A stretch of 64,000 nucleotides of DNA from Spirochaetales bacterium (GCA_029098225.1 JAQXNX010000032.1:1-64000); one strand, 5' to 3'; counted from the first letter of the stretch, positions 25,285 to 35,268 are shown. The notes: generated by a model not told the origin, from the letters alone. Program-made: numbers and translations.

Positions 25285-28200
25285 CTAAAAGTTTGCTTTT
25301 ATTCCCATATCCAGTGTTATTGCAGATTTCTGGAGCCGGAATTTTCTTATCATTAAATTCAGTTTTCCATAGGCATCCATTTTAAGGCTTTTGTTTGCAA
25401 GAACTCCATAGTTTGGAGTAAATCCCATATTCAGCATAAGATAGACAGAATCTAAATATAAAGTTGTATTATTCTCAAGTCCCGAAAAATAATCACCAAG
25501 ATGCTGAAATTGAAAACCAGATTTTGTATTCAAAAACGATGCAATTGTTGAATTATATCCTGCTGTTAAATATAAATTATTTATATAAAGTGCCGGAATA
25601 AACGGAATTGCTTTTTGAACTTCAAATCCAAAAAGAACAACCTGAGCATCAAAATCAAGGACAGCATTTCCAAGTTTAGTATAAGAAAATACACTTCCTG
25701 CATAACGTGAATTTGAAGGGAACAGGCCTGCATATAAAGATAATGGAAGATTATAAATTAATCCGCAGCAGTTAGTAACAGGAATTAAAGCTGGCAAAGA
25801 AATATTTACTGAAGGAGATAAAACAAACTCATTAAATAAAGTAATTTCATCCTTAAGCTGTTGTGAAAAAATATACCCTACTCCGGCATTTAAAGAAAAT
25901 CCAAGTTTATCAAATCGGCCGGAACCTGTTTTATGAATGTTACTATAAGAAATACTAAATACATCGGAAAATTGTGAATAACAAATTCCATTCAGCGGTG
26001 TTGTAAGCCCGAATAATGTCTGAGACTTTGGTTTTAGAAAAGGATATAGTAAATAAATAAAATTATCCTGTTTTCCATAAAATGCGCTAAAAGAATTATT
26101 AAAAGAAAAATGCGAGATTCGTCCTGCAGGAATTATTGAGGAAGCCTGCAAAATTGTTCCAGCCTGCTTTGGGCCATAGCGATCGGCTTCAAACAGAAAT
26201 TCTGAGGAGCAGGAAAAAAGCTGAGTTTCTGTAGAAGACTTCAACAATAAGTCAACACCAAAAGCATTTGAAAAAAATCCGTAGCCTGCAGTAAACATTG
26301 CAAGCGAATTGTTTGAATTTGTCCACGGCATGCCCGTTATATAAGTCATTCCCAAAGGAAAATATTGAGTAAAATATGAAGAACCGTAATTTATTCCAAA
26401 AGAAGAAGATTTGTAAATACTCAATGGAATAAAAACACCTTTTGCATAATATTTAAACGGATTAAAAGCTTTTGATGGAATGTCAGCTGTAGAAATAATA
26501 TCCCGCGCAAATAATTTTTCACCAGCGCTTAAAATATCATCACCAGCGCCGGGAATATTTTCTTCGCCGATATTTTCGCCACCGCCGGGAATAATTTCTC
26601 CACCGCCAATATTTTCGCCACCGGTAATAGTTTCACCACCGGCCATATTTTCTGCCGCGCCGTTCAAAATATTTTTTTCTATAGCTATATTTCCTTTTGA
26701 AAATTCATTTATTCCAAGATGCAAAATTCTGTTATGCTCATAAAATTTTCCAATATAAAATATTTCTTCATTAATTAAATTCGGGTAAAAAATTCCACCG
26801 GATAAATCCTGACTAAAAAGTTCAACAGACTCCTTACTAATTTTTCCAAGCCGTGGCATTGTTCCTTTCTGAACATAATTAAACAAAATTTCTTTTTCTG
26901 CAGAAACAGACAGATTGCTAAGAATCATATCGTCGTAAGGCATTTTATATTCTTCAAGCAGAGCTCCAGAAATATCCATTATGCAGATAGAATAATCAAT
27001 ACCGTCTTTTTTTATAAATGCAAAACATCCGTCTTCATACTGCGTAAACGAAGCAGCAAAAACATTCATTGCGAGTTTTATTTCCTGAACTTTTTCTGCA
27101 GACTTAAGTTTTCCCGAAGAAGAAAAAATTATTTTATAAATTTCAATTACATTGTAAGGACTAAAATAATTCTGGCAGACTACAAAATATTCATTCTGGC
27201 TTTGAATAATAGAAGCATTTTTTAATCCATGATTTTTAATGGTTATATGATTTTTTTTTGAAGTATCGTAAATGCTTACCTTCGAACGCAGAGTTTTTGA
27301 ATTCTGAGAAAACCAGGTAACTGCAAGATATTTTCCGTCTTTTGAAATTCCAAGATTCTGCGCATTAATAACAGTCAAAAAAGTTTTTGGAGAAGACGAT
27401 GGAATTTCTGCATACTGAATTTTTCCGCTTGAAGCTTCCAGCCAGAATAATTTATTATCTGAAGAAACCAGAGAATCATAAAGAAGTCTGGTGTCTGAAG
27501 AAAAAGCTTTTTCTTTTATAAGGTTATGCTCTGAATCTAAAAGTAAAACATCAGAAATTTCGTATTCGTTAATAAATTGTTTCCAGGCTTTGTTAAGACT
27601 TATACCAAAAGCATATTTAAAAGCACTTCCTGTTGTAAGCTTCTGAAAATTTACAAGCTTGTACCAGAAGGTTGCATAACTTTCCATTCCATATTTCTGC
27701 TGAAGCCATTGAGCAAAAGCACTGTTAAAATGATAGAAGGAATTTGCCGCGTAAATATCCCGGCTTCCCTGCACATCATAAAATTTAGGAAACTTATTTT
27801 CTATTTTTGCCTGTTTTACATTGTGTCTGGCAAATTCATCATTAAGCCTTCCTTCGCCAGCCAGACTTTCGCTGGTAACAGCTGCCGATTCTGCAATTCC
27901 CGAAGAAATGGAAATATAACCTAAATCTGCAACATCTCCAAATATTTTTCCTACACCTTTCCAGAAGTTATTTTTTACATTATAGGAAACAGCATGAGTT
28001 AATTCATGACGAAATATAGAAACCAGAGTTTCGGAAAAATAAGACAATTCATCCAGAGAAGAATTTGAAGTATCGTAAACAACTATATGATTATATGGAA
28101 ACGGAGAAAAAAATGCGTTAAGAGATTCAACAGAAGGAATTATTACAACAGGAATATGAAAAGAAGGTTGTGTTCCATAAAGCTCTGATACTTCTTCACA

Positions 28201-28416
28201 AATTAAGTCGGCTCTCTCATAAAGCAGTTTTGCCGTCTGTCCGCTTTTTTGAGTGTAGATAATATCAAAATAAGAAGTTTCAGAAACCCTTATTTTTCCT
28301 TCACCCAACAACCCGCTGAATGCAAAAGATTCAGCGGTAAAAAAACTCAAAAAAGCAAACAACCAAAAAAAAGTAACAACTTTCCTTTTAGCAAAACTCA
28401 AAAAGCCCCCTCCCAC
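25285..28416 (-). CDS. exported metallopeptidase-like protein with propeller and C-terminal barrel region
   Basis: 1043 residues. Signal peptide (VTFFWLFAFLSFFTAESFA), then a peptidase-MA-like domain with zinc motif HELTH (about residue 140) and a following GIAESAAVTSE segment that could give the third ligand. The middle (about 300-560) resembles TolB/DPP-type blades. A low-complexity linker with GGENIGGGE-type repeats follows (about 560-620), then about 400 residues of amphipathic strands ending in DMGIKANF, an outer-membrane-barrel-like end. Probably a surface-anchored protease; substrate unknown. Separate transcription unit from cobB. Confidence 0.7.
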   Translation of the reverse strand: MGGGFLSFAKRKVVTFFWLFAFLSFFTAESFAFSGLLGEGKIRVSETSYFDIIYTQKSGQTAKLLYERADLICEEVSELYGTQPSFHIPVVIIPSVESLNAFFSPFPYNHIVVYDTSNSSLDELSYFSETLVSIFRHELTHAVSYNVKNNFWKGVGKIFGDVADLGYISISSGIAESAAVTSESLAGEGRLNDEFARHNVKQAKIENKFPKFYDVQGSRDIYAANSFYHFNSAFAQWLQQKYGMESYATFWYKLVNFQKLTTGSAFKYAFGISLNKAWKQFINEYEISDVLLLDSEHNLIKEKAFSSDTRLLYDSLVSSDNKLFWLEASSGKIQYAEIPSSSPKTFLTVINAQNLGISKDGKYLAVTWFSQNSKTLRSKVSIYDTSKKNHITIKNHGLKNASIIQSQNEYFVVCQNYFSPYNVIEIYKIIFSSSGKLKSAEKVQEIKLAMNVFAASFTQYEDGCFAFIKKDGIDYSICIMDISGALLEEYKMPYDDMILSNLSVSAEKEILFNYVQKGTMPRLGKISKESVELFSQDLSGGIFYPNLINEEIFYIGKFYEHNRILHLGINEFSKGNIAIEKNILNGAAENMAGGETITGGENIGGGEIIPGGGENIGEENIPGAGDDILSAGEKLFARDIISTADIPSKAFNPFKYYAKGVFIPLSIYKSSSFGINYGSSYFTQYFPLGMTYITGMPWTNSNNSLAMFTAGYGFFSNAFGVDLLLKSSTETQLFSCSSEFLFEADRYGPKQAGTILQASSIIPAGRISHFSFNNSFSAFYGKQDNFIYLLYPFLKPKSQTLFGLTTPLNGICYSQFSDVFSISYSNIHKTGSGRFDKLGFSLNAGVGYIFSQQLKDEITLFNEFVLSPSVNISLPALIPVTNCCGLIYNLPLSLYAGLFPSNSRYAGSVFSYTKLGNAVLDFDAQVVLFGFEVQKAIPFIPALYINNLYLTAGYNSTIASFLNTKSGFQFQHLGDYFSGLENNTTLYLDSVYLMLNMGFTPNYGVLANKSLKMDAYGKLNLMIRKFRLQKSAITLDMGIKANF

Positions 28417-28442
28417 CTAAAAAAAAAGAAGAAGATCTTTCT

Positions 28443-30176
28443 TTAGCACAGCATAGCAGGAATTTTTTTAGCAGCATATCTATAGTACACCACTCCAAGC
28501 GGAGATGCAAGAACAATAAACAAGAAAGCCATAATTTCTATAGATATTTCTTTTTTAGGGAGCAAAAATCCCAGAATCACAAAGATTGCAACTATTACAA
28601 GTGATGCTAAAACAGAAAAAAGAGAATTCAAATTATTTTTGAATGCCGCCTGAGGATTTTCCCAGTTCAATTTTGGTCTTGCTGTATCTATAAATAAATC
28701 TATAAAAATCAGGAACACAGAAATTGAACCGCAAAGTAAAAGACTAAGGAACAAAGACTTTGCAAGAATATTTACAGGCAAACCTACAAATAGCCAGAAA
28801 AGTGAAATCATCAATGCAAAAATTACAAACTCCGCAATTACATAAGTCAATGCATGGAAAAATTTTGCCTTAACAAGATCATCAGTTTTTATTGGCATTG
28901 CCTTTAAATTCAAAAGATCTTTTCCTTCTCTTGAAAATGCAGTTGCTGCTACGTTATTTGAATTTCCTACAAAAATAATAAATCCGGAAAGAACAAGTGC
29001 TATATAATAACTTGCCTCAACGACAACTGCTTTATCTGTTCCATCAAGATTATTTTTTATAGAAGAAATAACTGAATCCATAGCTCCTGCTCCACCGGAA
29101 GAAAACATTCCAAAAATAATTGCTACGACCATAATCAACGGAAAGATAACAACTAAAAGTGGACCATTTGCAAAGAAAGAAGGTTCACGCCAGAGCGTGT
29201 GAAGATCTCTCATATACAGGGTTTTAAAGACTGAATGAATTTTAATTTCTTCAGAAAGAATTTTTTTACTCTGTGTAACAGAAAGCTTCTTTGATTTTAC
29301 ATCAGAAAATCCTTCCAGAGTTTTTATATATCCCATAGAAAGAAGAGGAATAATTGCAAAAATTAATACTGCGCAAAGCCCAACTAAAACTAGACAAGGA
29401 AGAATCTTTCCAGAAACACCACCTGCAATAAATGGAATGAAAGGAATTTTTGCACACAAAGAATGCATAGAATTAATTAATACATAATATGTATCAGCCT
29501 GATTAAATGTAGATTCAGGATTTCCTAATGCAGATCCAAACATTCCATAACAAGCAGAAAGTAAAACAAGAACTACAGAAGCAATACCTGTGAGTAAAGA
29601 ACGTTTTCTTAAGAATGGGAAAATTAAAAGTAAAACGATCAGAACAATATAAATAACCATTACAACCATAAGACAGATTGCAAAGGCTGTAAGAATTGTT
29701 CCAATATAGAACATCGGATTCGCAAATAGATGCTCATTTTTTCCAAATACGTAAGAAGAAATGAACATTATAATAATTCCAATTAACGATTCATTAAAAA
29801 AGCTTAAAGCAAATTTTGCTCCAAAAATTTCATGCTTTTTTAGCGGAAGAGTTAAAAGCTGTTCTTCTCCATTTCCGGAAAAATATGTAGAAGCAATCGC
29901 ACAAAAGCCAAATAACAAAACTACTACACAGGTAAAAAGCATTCCCATTATAGTTGTATATTCCGCGTTTCCAGATGAAGAAAATACGGTATACATAAGG
30001 TTCATTATCTGAACATAGAATTTTCCAAGGCTGATAAAAAGAAAGGCAAACAAAAGCACAAAGAAAACATTCTTTGCTGCAGACTTTTTACTTTTCTTAA
30101 AGTCTTCAAAAAAACTTCCCAATGAGTACATGTTAGAAAAAAGGATTTTAAAAAGTTTAAAAATCATTTTAACCAC
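28443..30176 (-). CDS. ABC-2 type exporter permease (577 aa)
   Basis: Twelve or so hydrophobic segments with large loops; the architecture is that of bacterial ABC-2 permeases of the YthQ/YtrC-like kind, in which six-helix halves are duplicated. Residues such as GEEQLLTLPLKKHEIFGAKF and EGKDLLNLKAMPIKTDDLVKAK, each before a membrane segment, are conserved in this group. The ATPase gene upstream ends 3 nt before this start, so they form one transporter. Substrate cannot be read from sequence. Confidence 0.8.
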   Translation of the reverse strand: MVKMIFKLFKILFSNMYSLGSFFEDFKKSKKSAAKNVFFVLLFAFLFISLGKFYVQIMNLMYTVFSSSGNAEYTTIMGMLFTCVVVLLFGFCAIASTYFSGNGEEQLLTLPLKKHEIFGAKFALSFFNESLIGIIIMFISSYVFGKNEHLFANPMFYIGTILTAFAICLMVVMVIYIVLIVLLLIFPFLRKRSLLTGIASVVLVLLSACYGMFGSALGNPESTFNQADTYYVLINSMHSLCAKIPFIPFIAGGVSGKILPCLVLVGLCAVLIFAIIPLLSMGYIKTLEGFSDVKSKKLSVTQSKKILSEEIKIHSVFKTLYMRDLHTLWREPSFFANGPLLVVIFPLIMVVAIIFGMFSSGGAGAMDSVISSIKNNLDGTDKAVVVEASYYIALVLSGFIIFVGNSNNVAATAFSREGKDLLNLKAMPIKTDDLVKAKFFHALTYVIAEFVIFALMISLFWLFVGLPVNILAKSLFLSLLLCGSISVFLIFIDLFIDTARPKLNWENPQAAFKNNLNSLFSVLASLVIVAIFVILGFLLPKKEISIEIMAFLFIVLASPLGVVYYRYAAKKIPAMLC

Positions 30177-30179
30177 CCT

Positions 30180-30941
30180 TTATTCTGCAGACTTAGGAGC
30201 GGCAGAGCTTCCTGTTAATCTAAGGAAGATTTTCTCAAGAGAAGATTTTCCATCGCCATGTTCTTTCTTTAATTCTTCAAGAGTTCCGCAGAAAATCAAT
30301 TTTCCGTGATTAATAATTCCTACACGATCACAAAGTTTTTCTGCAACTTCCATAACATGTGTAGAAAAGAAAACTGATTTTCCAGAATCGGCACGTTCAC
30401 GCATAAGCTCCTTAATTTTAAATGCAGCTTCCGGATCAAGTCCAACCATAGGCTCATCAAGAATCCAGTTTTGTGGATTTGTAATAAGACTTGCAATTAA
30501 GAAAAGCTTCTGCTTCATTCCATGGCTAAAAGAAGAAATTCTATTTGAAATTACATCAGAAAGACCAAATTCATTACAGTATTTTTCAATTTCGGCTTTG
30601 CGGACATCCTGCGGAATTTTATAAACATCTCCAATGAAATTTAAATACTCAACAGCTTTTAGTCTTGAAAAAGTTTCAGGATTATCAGGAACAAAAGAAA
30701 ACTGCTTTTTTGCTTCTATTGGTTTTTCTAGAATAGAAATATCATCAAGAAGCAAATCAGAATTTTCATTTTTATCTGGATAAATTATTCCAGTAAGCAT
30801 TCTGATTGTAGTTGTTTTTCCTGCTCCATTTGGACCAAGAAAACCAAAAATCTCACCGTTATTAACTGTAAGATTCAAATTATCAACGGCTTTTGTACCG
30901 TTCTTTGAATAAGTTTTTGATATATTATTTATTTTCAGCAT
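30180..30941 (-). CDS. ABC exporter ATP-binding protein
   Basis: 253 residues, CcmA-like. Walker A GPNGAGKTT, Q-loop region FVPDNPETF, signature FSHGMKQK (S-H-G-M-K-Q variant common in ABC-2 exporters), Walker B WILDEPMVGLD, and H-loop STHVMEV. Pairs with the permease immediately downstream. Divergent from the thioesterase gene; the intergenic 72 bp is AT-rich and no clear ribosome site precedes the ATG. Confidence 0.9.
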   Translation of the reverse strand: MLKINNISKTYSKNGTKAVDNLNLTVNNGEIFGFLGPNGAGKTTTIRMLTGIIYPDKNENSDLLLDDISILEKPIEAKKQFSFVPDNPETFSRLKAVEYLNFIGDVYKIPQDVRKAEIEKYCNEFGLSDVISNRISSFSHGMKQKLFLIASLITNPQNWILDEPMVGLDPEAAFKIKELMRERADSGKSVFFSTHVMEVAEKLCDRVGIINHGKLIFCGTLEELKKEHGDGKSSLEKIFLRLTGSSAAPKSAE

Positions 30942-31013
30942 AATTTTAAAATATAATTATTAATATTTTATGTCTAGAGTTTTGCAGTCTTTTATTGACA
31001 AAAAATACAAAAA

Positions 31014-31754
31014 ATGTCATTTATTTATATTATGATTATAGATTACAATTATTCGCCAATCCTTGAAGATTTTACAAAAGAAAAAACATTAAAACTTTCA
31101 TCTATATTAAAAATACTTTTGAATTCAGGGAACAAACATTCGGATCTTGCAGATGATAATATTCTTGCAGGAAGCAGCAGCGGAATTGCATGGATTTTAT
31201 CTGACTGGTTTATTGAAGTTCTTGATTATCCGAAATATGGAAGCGAAATTGTTGCAAAAACCTGGACAGAACCTGTTTCTCAAATTTTTTGCTGCATGAG
31301 GGATTTTGAACTTTATGCAGACGGAAAGCTTGCAGCCCATGGACTTACAAAATGGGTTTTACTGGATTTAAATACAGGCCGTCCAAAAAAAATTGAACAG
31401 AGTCTTATAGATAAATATGGTCCTGAAAATAAAACGACTTTTGAAACTTCAAAGCTGGCAAAGCTTCTTGAGCCTCAAAGTTTTATACAGGAAACTTCTC
31501 TAAAAGTACGACGCAGTGATATTGATTTTAATGGTCACGTTCATAATCTTACATATCTTGATTATGCGCTGGAGGCTCTTCCTCAGGAAAAATATGATTC
31601 CCAGCAGAATTTTAAAAAGCTCAGGATTTCTTTTAAGGCAGACTTAAAACAGGGAGACGAAATTAACTGCTGTTATGCCGAATGCGAAAACTCAAGCGTA
31701 ATACAGATTTTTACAGGTGACAAAAAAATCGCTACCCAGATTGAACTTTCTTAA
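31014..31754 (+). CDS. acyl-ACP thioesterase (FatA/FatB-like)
   Basis: 246 residues with two hotdog halves. First half: SGIAWILSDWFIEVLDYPKYG and the TWTEPVSQIFCCMRDFEL segment; second half: VRRSDIDFNGHVHNLTYLDYALEAL, with the Asn-His dyad of the family. Hydrolyses acyl-ACP to free fatty acid. The true start may be ATG 31032, giving MIIDYNYSP; TTGACA at 30995-31000 would place the promoter so close that the annotated ATG at 31014 is doubtful. Monocistronic, converging on the next gene. Confidence 0.85.
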   Translation: MSFIYIMIIDYNYSPILEDFTKEKTLKLSSILKILLNSGNKHSDLADDNILAGSSSGIAWILSDWFIEVLDYPKYGSEIVAKTWTEPVSQIFCCMRDFELYADGKLAAHGLTKWVLLDLNTGRPKKIEQSLIDKYGPENKTTFETSKLAKLLEPQSFIQETSLKVRRSDIDFNGHVHNLTYLDYALEALPQEKYDSQQNFKKLRISFKADLKQGDEINCCYAECENSSVIQIFTGDKKIATQIELS

Positions 31755-31765
31755 TTCATTTTTAT

Positions 31766-32440
31766 TTACAACTGACCGCATAATAAATCTGATAATTTAA
31801 TTTTTCGATTTTCAAGGCCACGTAAATTAACGTAAGATTTTTCTATCTCTTTTCCAACTTCTGCACCGTAAACAGTTCCCATCAATTCTTCATATTCTTC
31901 AGAGCTCATTTCTTCATCATTAAAAACCGGTGCAAGAAATAAATCTAAAAGTCCGCTTATTGATTCATCAGAATTATCGTAAAATTTTTTTAAAGCCAGC
32001 GGCGATAAATGAACTTTTAATTCTTTTTTTTCTGCTAAATTTTCTTCAGATAAAACTCCCGATGTAAACAAAACAGAATCATGATTTTTATCTTTCATAG
32101 AAATTTTTATTTGAACAGAATCATTACTAAACGCGAATGGCTTTACATCAACCTGAACATCTGTAAAACCGGATTTTTCCAGTTCATTTTTCATTTCCTG
32201 AGTATCAAAAAAAGTCTCCTCGGATTCAGAATCATCAATATTAAAAACAGAAAGCAGAGCCTTTCCTGTACTTCCATAAAATTCAACAGATAAACTTTCA
32301 TCAGAATTTTTAACTACAGAAATATCTGCATCACAGGAAATTAAAAAAACAGAAAAAATACTGACTATACAAAAAAATAAAAAATCTCGTCCAAGTTTAA
32401 CAATTTTCTTTGCAGAAATTACCATATTTATTTTCTTCAT
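31766..32440 (-). CDS. hypothetical lipoprotein (224 aa)
   Basis: N-terminal membrane segment and lipobox (FFCIVSIFSVFLISC, Cys about residue 36), so probably an anchored lipoprotein. The mature part carries acidic stretches and segments such as VEFYGSTGKALLSVF and VHLSPLALKKFYD. The gene starts 2 nt after the stop of the NlpC/P60 gene, indicating one operon and possibly a joint envelope function. No family recognised with certainty. Confidence 0.7.
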   Translation of the reverse strand: MKKINMVISAKKIVKLGRDFLFFCIVSIFSVFLISCDADISVVKNSDESLSVEFYGSTGKALLSVFNIDDSESEETFFDTQEMKNELEKSGFTDVQVDVKPFAFSNDSVQIKISMKDKNHDSVLFTSGVLSEENLAEKKELKVHLSPLALKKFYDNSDESISGLLDLFLAPVFNDEEMSSEEYEELMGTVYGAEVGKEIEKSYVNLRGLENRKIKLSDLLCGQL

Positions 32441-32442
32441 TG

Positions 32443-33636
32443 TTATCTAAACAAAGAACCAATACCAAGTGTTACACGAACACCTGTATAAAAAATAAGT
32501 CCTGCAGAAAATGATTCAACAAAAGGTAATGCTGAATTATCAGGTTTATTAAAGACTGTATAACTTATATCCTGAACTAACTGAATTTTTGTTTTTCCAA
32601 CTTCAAGCGATGGTGTAGAAAAAGAAAATCCTAAAACTCCCGGGAAAACCGAAGGTTTAATTTCTTCTCCGGTTTTTAACATTCTGGCATTTCCGAAAGA
32701 AATAATTGGTCCTGCATAAAATCTAAAGTATTCATTTGGTGTTGCAGTAAATAAAAGCGGTATCTGAAAAACTCCAATTCCACAGTTATAACGGAAGCCT
32801 ACAGAAAATCCGGGTTGTAAAGTCATTTTTGAATAACGAAGATTTGACTGAAGTTCAACACCTCTAAATCGAATCATAAATTCATTTGGAGCAAAAAGAG
32901 ACCAGCCTCCGCTAAAAGTTGCATCTGCTACAAGAGAATCTACAAAGCTATTAACACCTCCAGAACTTGTTTCTCTGGAAGCAATTTCTCTGGAACTTTC
33001 TTTGCCGGAACTATCTGTATTTACATCTGATTTTTTAGAATTTGCTTTTTTGCTGCTGCTTTCTTTTATAGCAACTTCTTCCTCGCTGTTCAAGCCATAA
33101 CCTTTTGCAGATTTTAAGAATTGACCACAACCTACATATTTTGGCTTCCAGTATTCCTGATTTAACGAAGAAATAATAACGCCGGTATTTGGTCCATCGC
33201 TTATTGCAGAAATAAACTGATTGTTTCCTATATAAATTCCAACATGCGTTATTGAATCAGAAGAATTTGTTTTAAAGAAAAGCAAATCGCCTATTTCTTT
33301 ATCTTTATCTGGAATTATTCTGCAATAATTATAAATTGCCTTTGCAGTTCTTGGCAGCTGAATTCCTACAGACTCTCTTGCTACATAATAAATTAAACCT
33401 GAACAGTCAAAGGAATCTGGTCCTACAGCACCATATACATAAGGACTTCCCACATATTTTTTAGATTCAGCTACAAATTTTTCCCTCAAAACCTGAGCCT
33501 GCGCAGGACTAATATCTTCGGCGCAAAGCTTAAAGCAGCATACTGAAAATAACATGAGTAAAACGAATAGTATACCTTTTGCAGGCTTATAAGACATTTG
33601 AGTAACACGTTCGGCAAATTTTGCATTTAATTTCAT
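32443..33636 (-). CDS. exported NlpC/P60 cell-wall hydrolase with barrel-like C-terminus
   Basis: 397 residues. After a hydrophobic signal segment comes the NlpC/P60 domain: catalytic Cys in FDCSGLIYYV (about residue 78), His in ITHVGIYIG (about 131), and a third polar residue after DGPNTGVII. This family cuts peptide bonds in peptidoglycan stems. A Ser/Lys-rich linker follows, then about 170 residues of amphipathic strands (GWSLFAPNEFMIRFRG to VRVTLGIGSLFR) with an outer-membrane-protein end. The combination is unusual and suggests tethering to the outer membrane. Confidence 0.8.
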   Translation of the reverse strand: MKLNAKFAERVTQMSYKPAKGILFVLLMLFSVCCFKLCAEDISPAQAQVLREKFVAESKKYVGSPYVYGAVGPDSFDCSGLIYYVARESVGIQLPRTAKAIYNYCRIIPDKDKEIGDLLFFKTNSSDSITHVGIYIGNNQFISAISDGPNTGVIISSLNQEYWKPKYVGCGQFLKSAKGYGLNSEEEVAIKESSSKKANSKKSDVNTDSSGKESSREIASRETSSGGVNSFVDSLVADATFSGGWSLFAPNEFMIRFRGVELQSNLRYSKMTLQPGFSVGFRYNCGIGVFQIPLLFTATPNEYFRFYAGPIISFGNARMLKTGEEIKPSVFPGVLGFSFSTPSLEVGKTKIQLVQDISYTVFNKPDNSALPFVESFSAGLIFYTGVRVTLGIGSLFR

Positions 33637-33693
33637 ATATTAATCTTCGGATTTATTCTTTATCCGCATTAAGATTTTTATACTTCATTAAAT

Positions 33694-35235
33694 TTATTTT
33701 TTAATGCACCAGTTTTTAAGCTCGCAGCCTTCAGGTAAGAGTATGTATAAATCATGTATTCCGGTTGCACCATTCATATTAACTTTTGCACTTATTTTTG
33801 AAGCTTTGCCAGTTTTTACTTCGCAAATTACTTTTCCGGTAGATGAATTTCCATCGAGCATAAGTTTTATAGACTTTTCGCTGTTAGATTTTTCTTCTCC
33901 GGAAAAACAACCTTCAGCGGTAAATTCTTTTTCGCTGCCGGTAAATTTTACACCTTTAAGACAAATAAAAGCATCATCTTTAACAGAAACTAACGACTGT
34001 TTGTTAGTAACTGCAATATTTGCTGAACGTGCAAAAGTTGCTGCAGGAACTGTTTCTCCAAGCTCAAAGCTGCTCACCTGCTCTAAACCTTTTTTAGTCA
34101 TCTTCTGATTTGGGAGAGAACCATCGGCGTTAACTGCAAACTCGTTTATAAAAATATTTCGATAACCACTTTTTTCCTGGCCGGTAGTTTTTTCCAAAGT
34201 CTGAGTATGATAAGCAATATACCATTTACCACGGAAGCTGAAAATCCAGTGATGATTATTTCCCCATGCGCCGAATACTGTTCCAGGATTTTCCAATGTA
34301 TATCCTTTATACTCAAAAGGACCAAGAGGATTTTTAGAAGTCATATAACCAATAACTGCTATAGGCATTTTATCAGGATCTTTTGTATCTTTTCTATCCT
34401 GCCAGTTTGTACAATAAGTATAATACCAGGTATCTCCAATTTTATTAATTCCGGAATCTTCAAAAAGGAATGGAGCATCTATAACCTGAGGTTCACCCTT
34501 AATGTGAATCATATCATCTGAAAGCGCAACACAACGTGCATTCATAGGATGTTCATATTTATCAGGATCATGTCCGCCGCCAAAATAAAGATATCCCTGA
34601 CCGTCTGAATCCACAATTACAGCAGGATCAAAAAGCCAGTTTATTTTTGCACAGGTCGGAGTGTTACGGGAAATAAGCGGACCATTAAGTGGATCTGTAA
34701 AAGGTCCCAAAGGCGAATCACCAGCAAGTACTCCAATACCATTTCCACTGTCTGCAAAGTAAAGAAAGAATTTATCTTTTCCGTTAATTTTTTTCCAGGC
34801 AATTGCAGGAGCCCAGGAATTTGCAGCCCACTTTGCAGCACCTTCTCCACCATTTTTACCGGCAACAGCAATCTCTCCACAATCGGTCCAGTTAACCATA
34901 TCCTTAGAACTAAACACATTGAGAGAAGTAATTTTATTGTATCCGTTATCTACTTTTCCTTCTGTAAATTCAAACTGCTGCATATCGTTGGTAGTATAAA
35001 TATACAAAGTATCGTTATATTCAAGTACAGCAGGATCAGCTCCATATTTATGTGCCACAACAGGATTATTTTCTTCTGGCAATTTAAAAGCATTTTCTGC
35101 CATAAACTTCTGCATTTTTGTAACAGCTGTTACTGTTGTTTCTTCATTTGAACATTTTGAGCAAGACATAAAAATTCCCCCGGTAAAAAAAATAGCTGCA
35201 AAAACTCTCTTTATTTTCACAATCAGATTATACAT
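33694..35235 (-). CDS. family 43-type glycoside hydrolase, lipoprotein
   Basis: Up to 513 residues. Lipobox IFMSCSK near residue 26, then a GH43-like five-bladed propeller: the catalytic base Asp in KYGADPAVLEYND, LFDPAVIVDSDG, acid Glu in FLFEDSGINK, HHWIFSFRGKWYIAYH. A small beta-sandwich follows, probably carbohydrate-binding. GH43 enzymes act on arabinose- or xylose-containing polymers. A TATAAT overlaps the first codons (35232-35227) with TTTACT 17 bp upstream, so the real start may be GTG 35220, which also gives a neater signal peptide. Controlled by a LacI-like operator. Confidence 0.85.
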   Translation of the reverse strand: MYNLIVKIKRVFAAIFFTGGIFMSCSKCSNEETTVTAVTKMQKFMAENAFKLPEENNPVVAHKYGADPAVLEYNDTLYIYTTNDMQQFEFTEGKVDNGYNKITSLNVFSSKDMVNWTDCGEIAVAGKNGGEGAAKWAANSWAPAIAWKKINGKDKFFLYFADSGNGIGVLAGDSPLGPFTDPLNGPLISRNTPTCAKINWLFDPAVIVDSDGQGYLYFGGGHDPDKYEHPMNARCVALSDDMIHIKGEPQVIDAPFLFEDSGINKIGDTWYYTYCTNWQDRKDTKDPDKMPIAVIGYMTSKNPLGPFEYKGYTLENPGTVFGAWGNNHHWIFSFRGKWYIAYHTQTLEKTTGQEKSGYRNIFINEFAVNADGSLPNQKMTKKGLEQVSSFELGETVPAATFARSANIAVTNKQSLVSVKDDAFICLKGVKFTGSEKEFTAEGCFSGEEKSNSEKSIKLMLDGNSSTGKVICEVKTGKASKISAKVNMNGATGIHDLYILLPEGCELKNWCIKK

Positions 35236-35255
35236 TTTTTTTTGAGTTTAGTAAA
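35227..35255 (-). promoter_or_regulatory. GH43 promoter
   Basis: TTTACT (35255-35250), 17-bp spacer, TATAAT (35232-35227) on the minus strand. The -35 lies in the operator palindrome at 35247-35268. The expected transcription start falls at or next to GTG 35220, so the message may be leaderless. Confidence 0.55.
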
Positions 35256-35268
35256 ACGTTTAACTAAA
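35247..35268. promoter_or_regulatory. LacI-family-like operator between GH43 gene and prfA
   Basis: A 22-bp inverted repeat, TTTAGT.AAACGTTT.ACTAAA, symmetric around a central CG with ten of eleven pairs matching. AAACGTTT cores with central CG are typical of LacI/GalR-family operators. It covers the -35 of the glycosidase gene, which suggests sugar-responsive repression. Confidence 0.55.
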
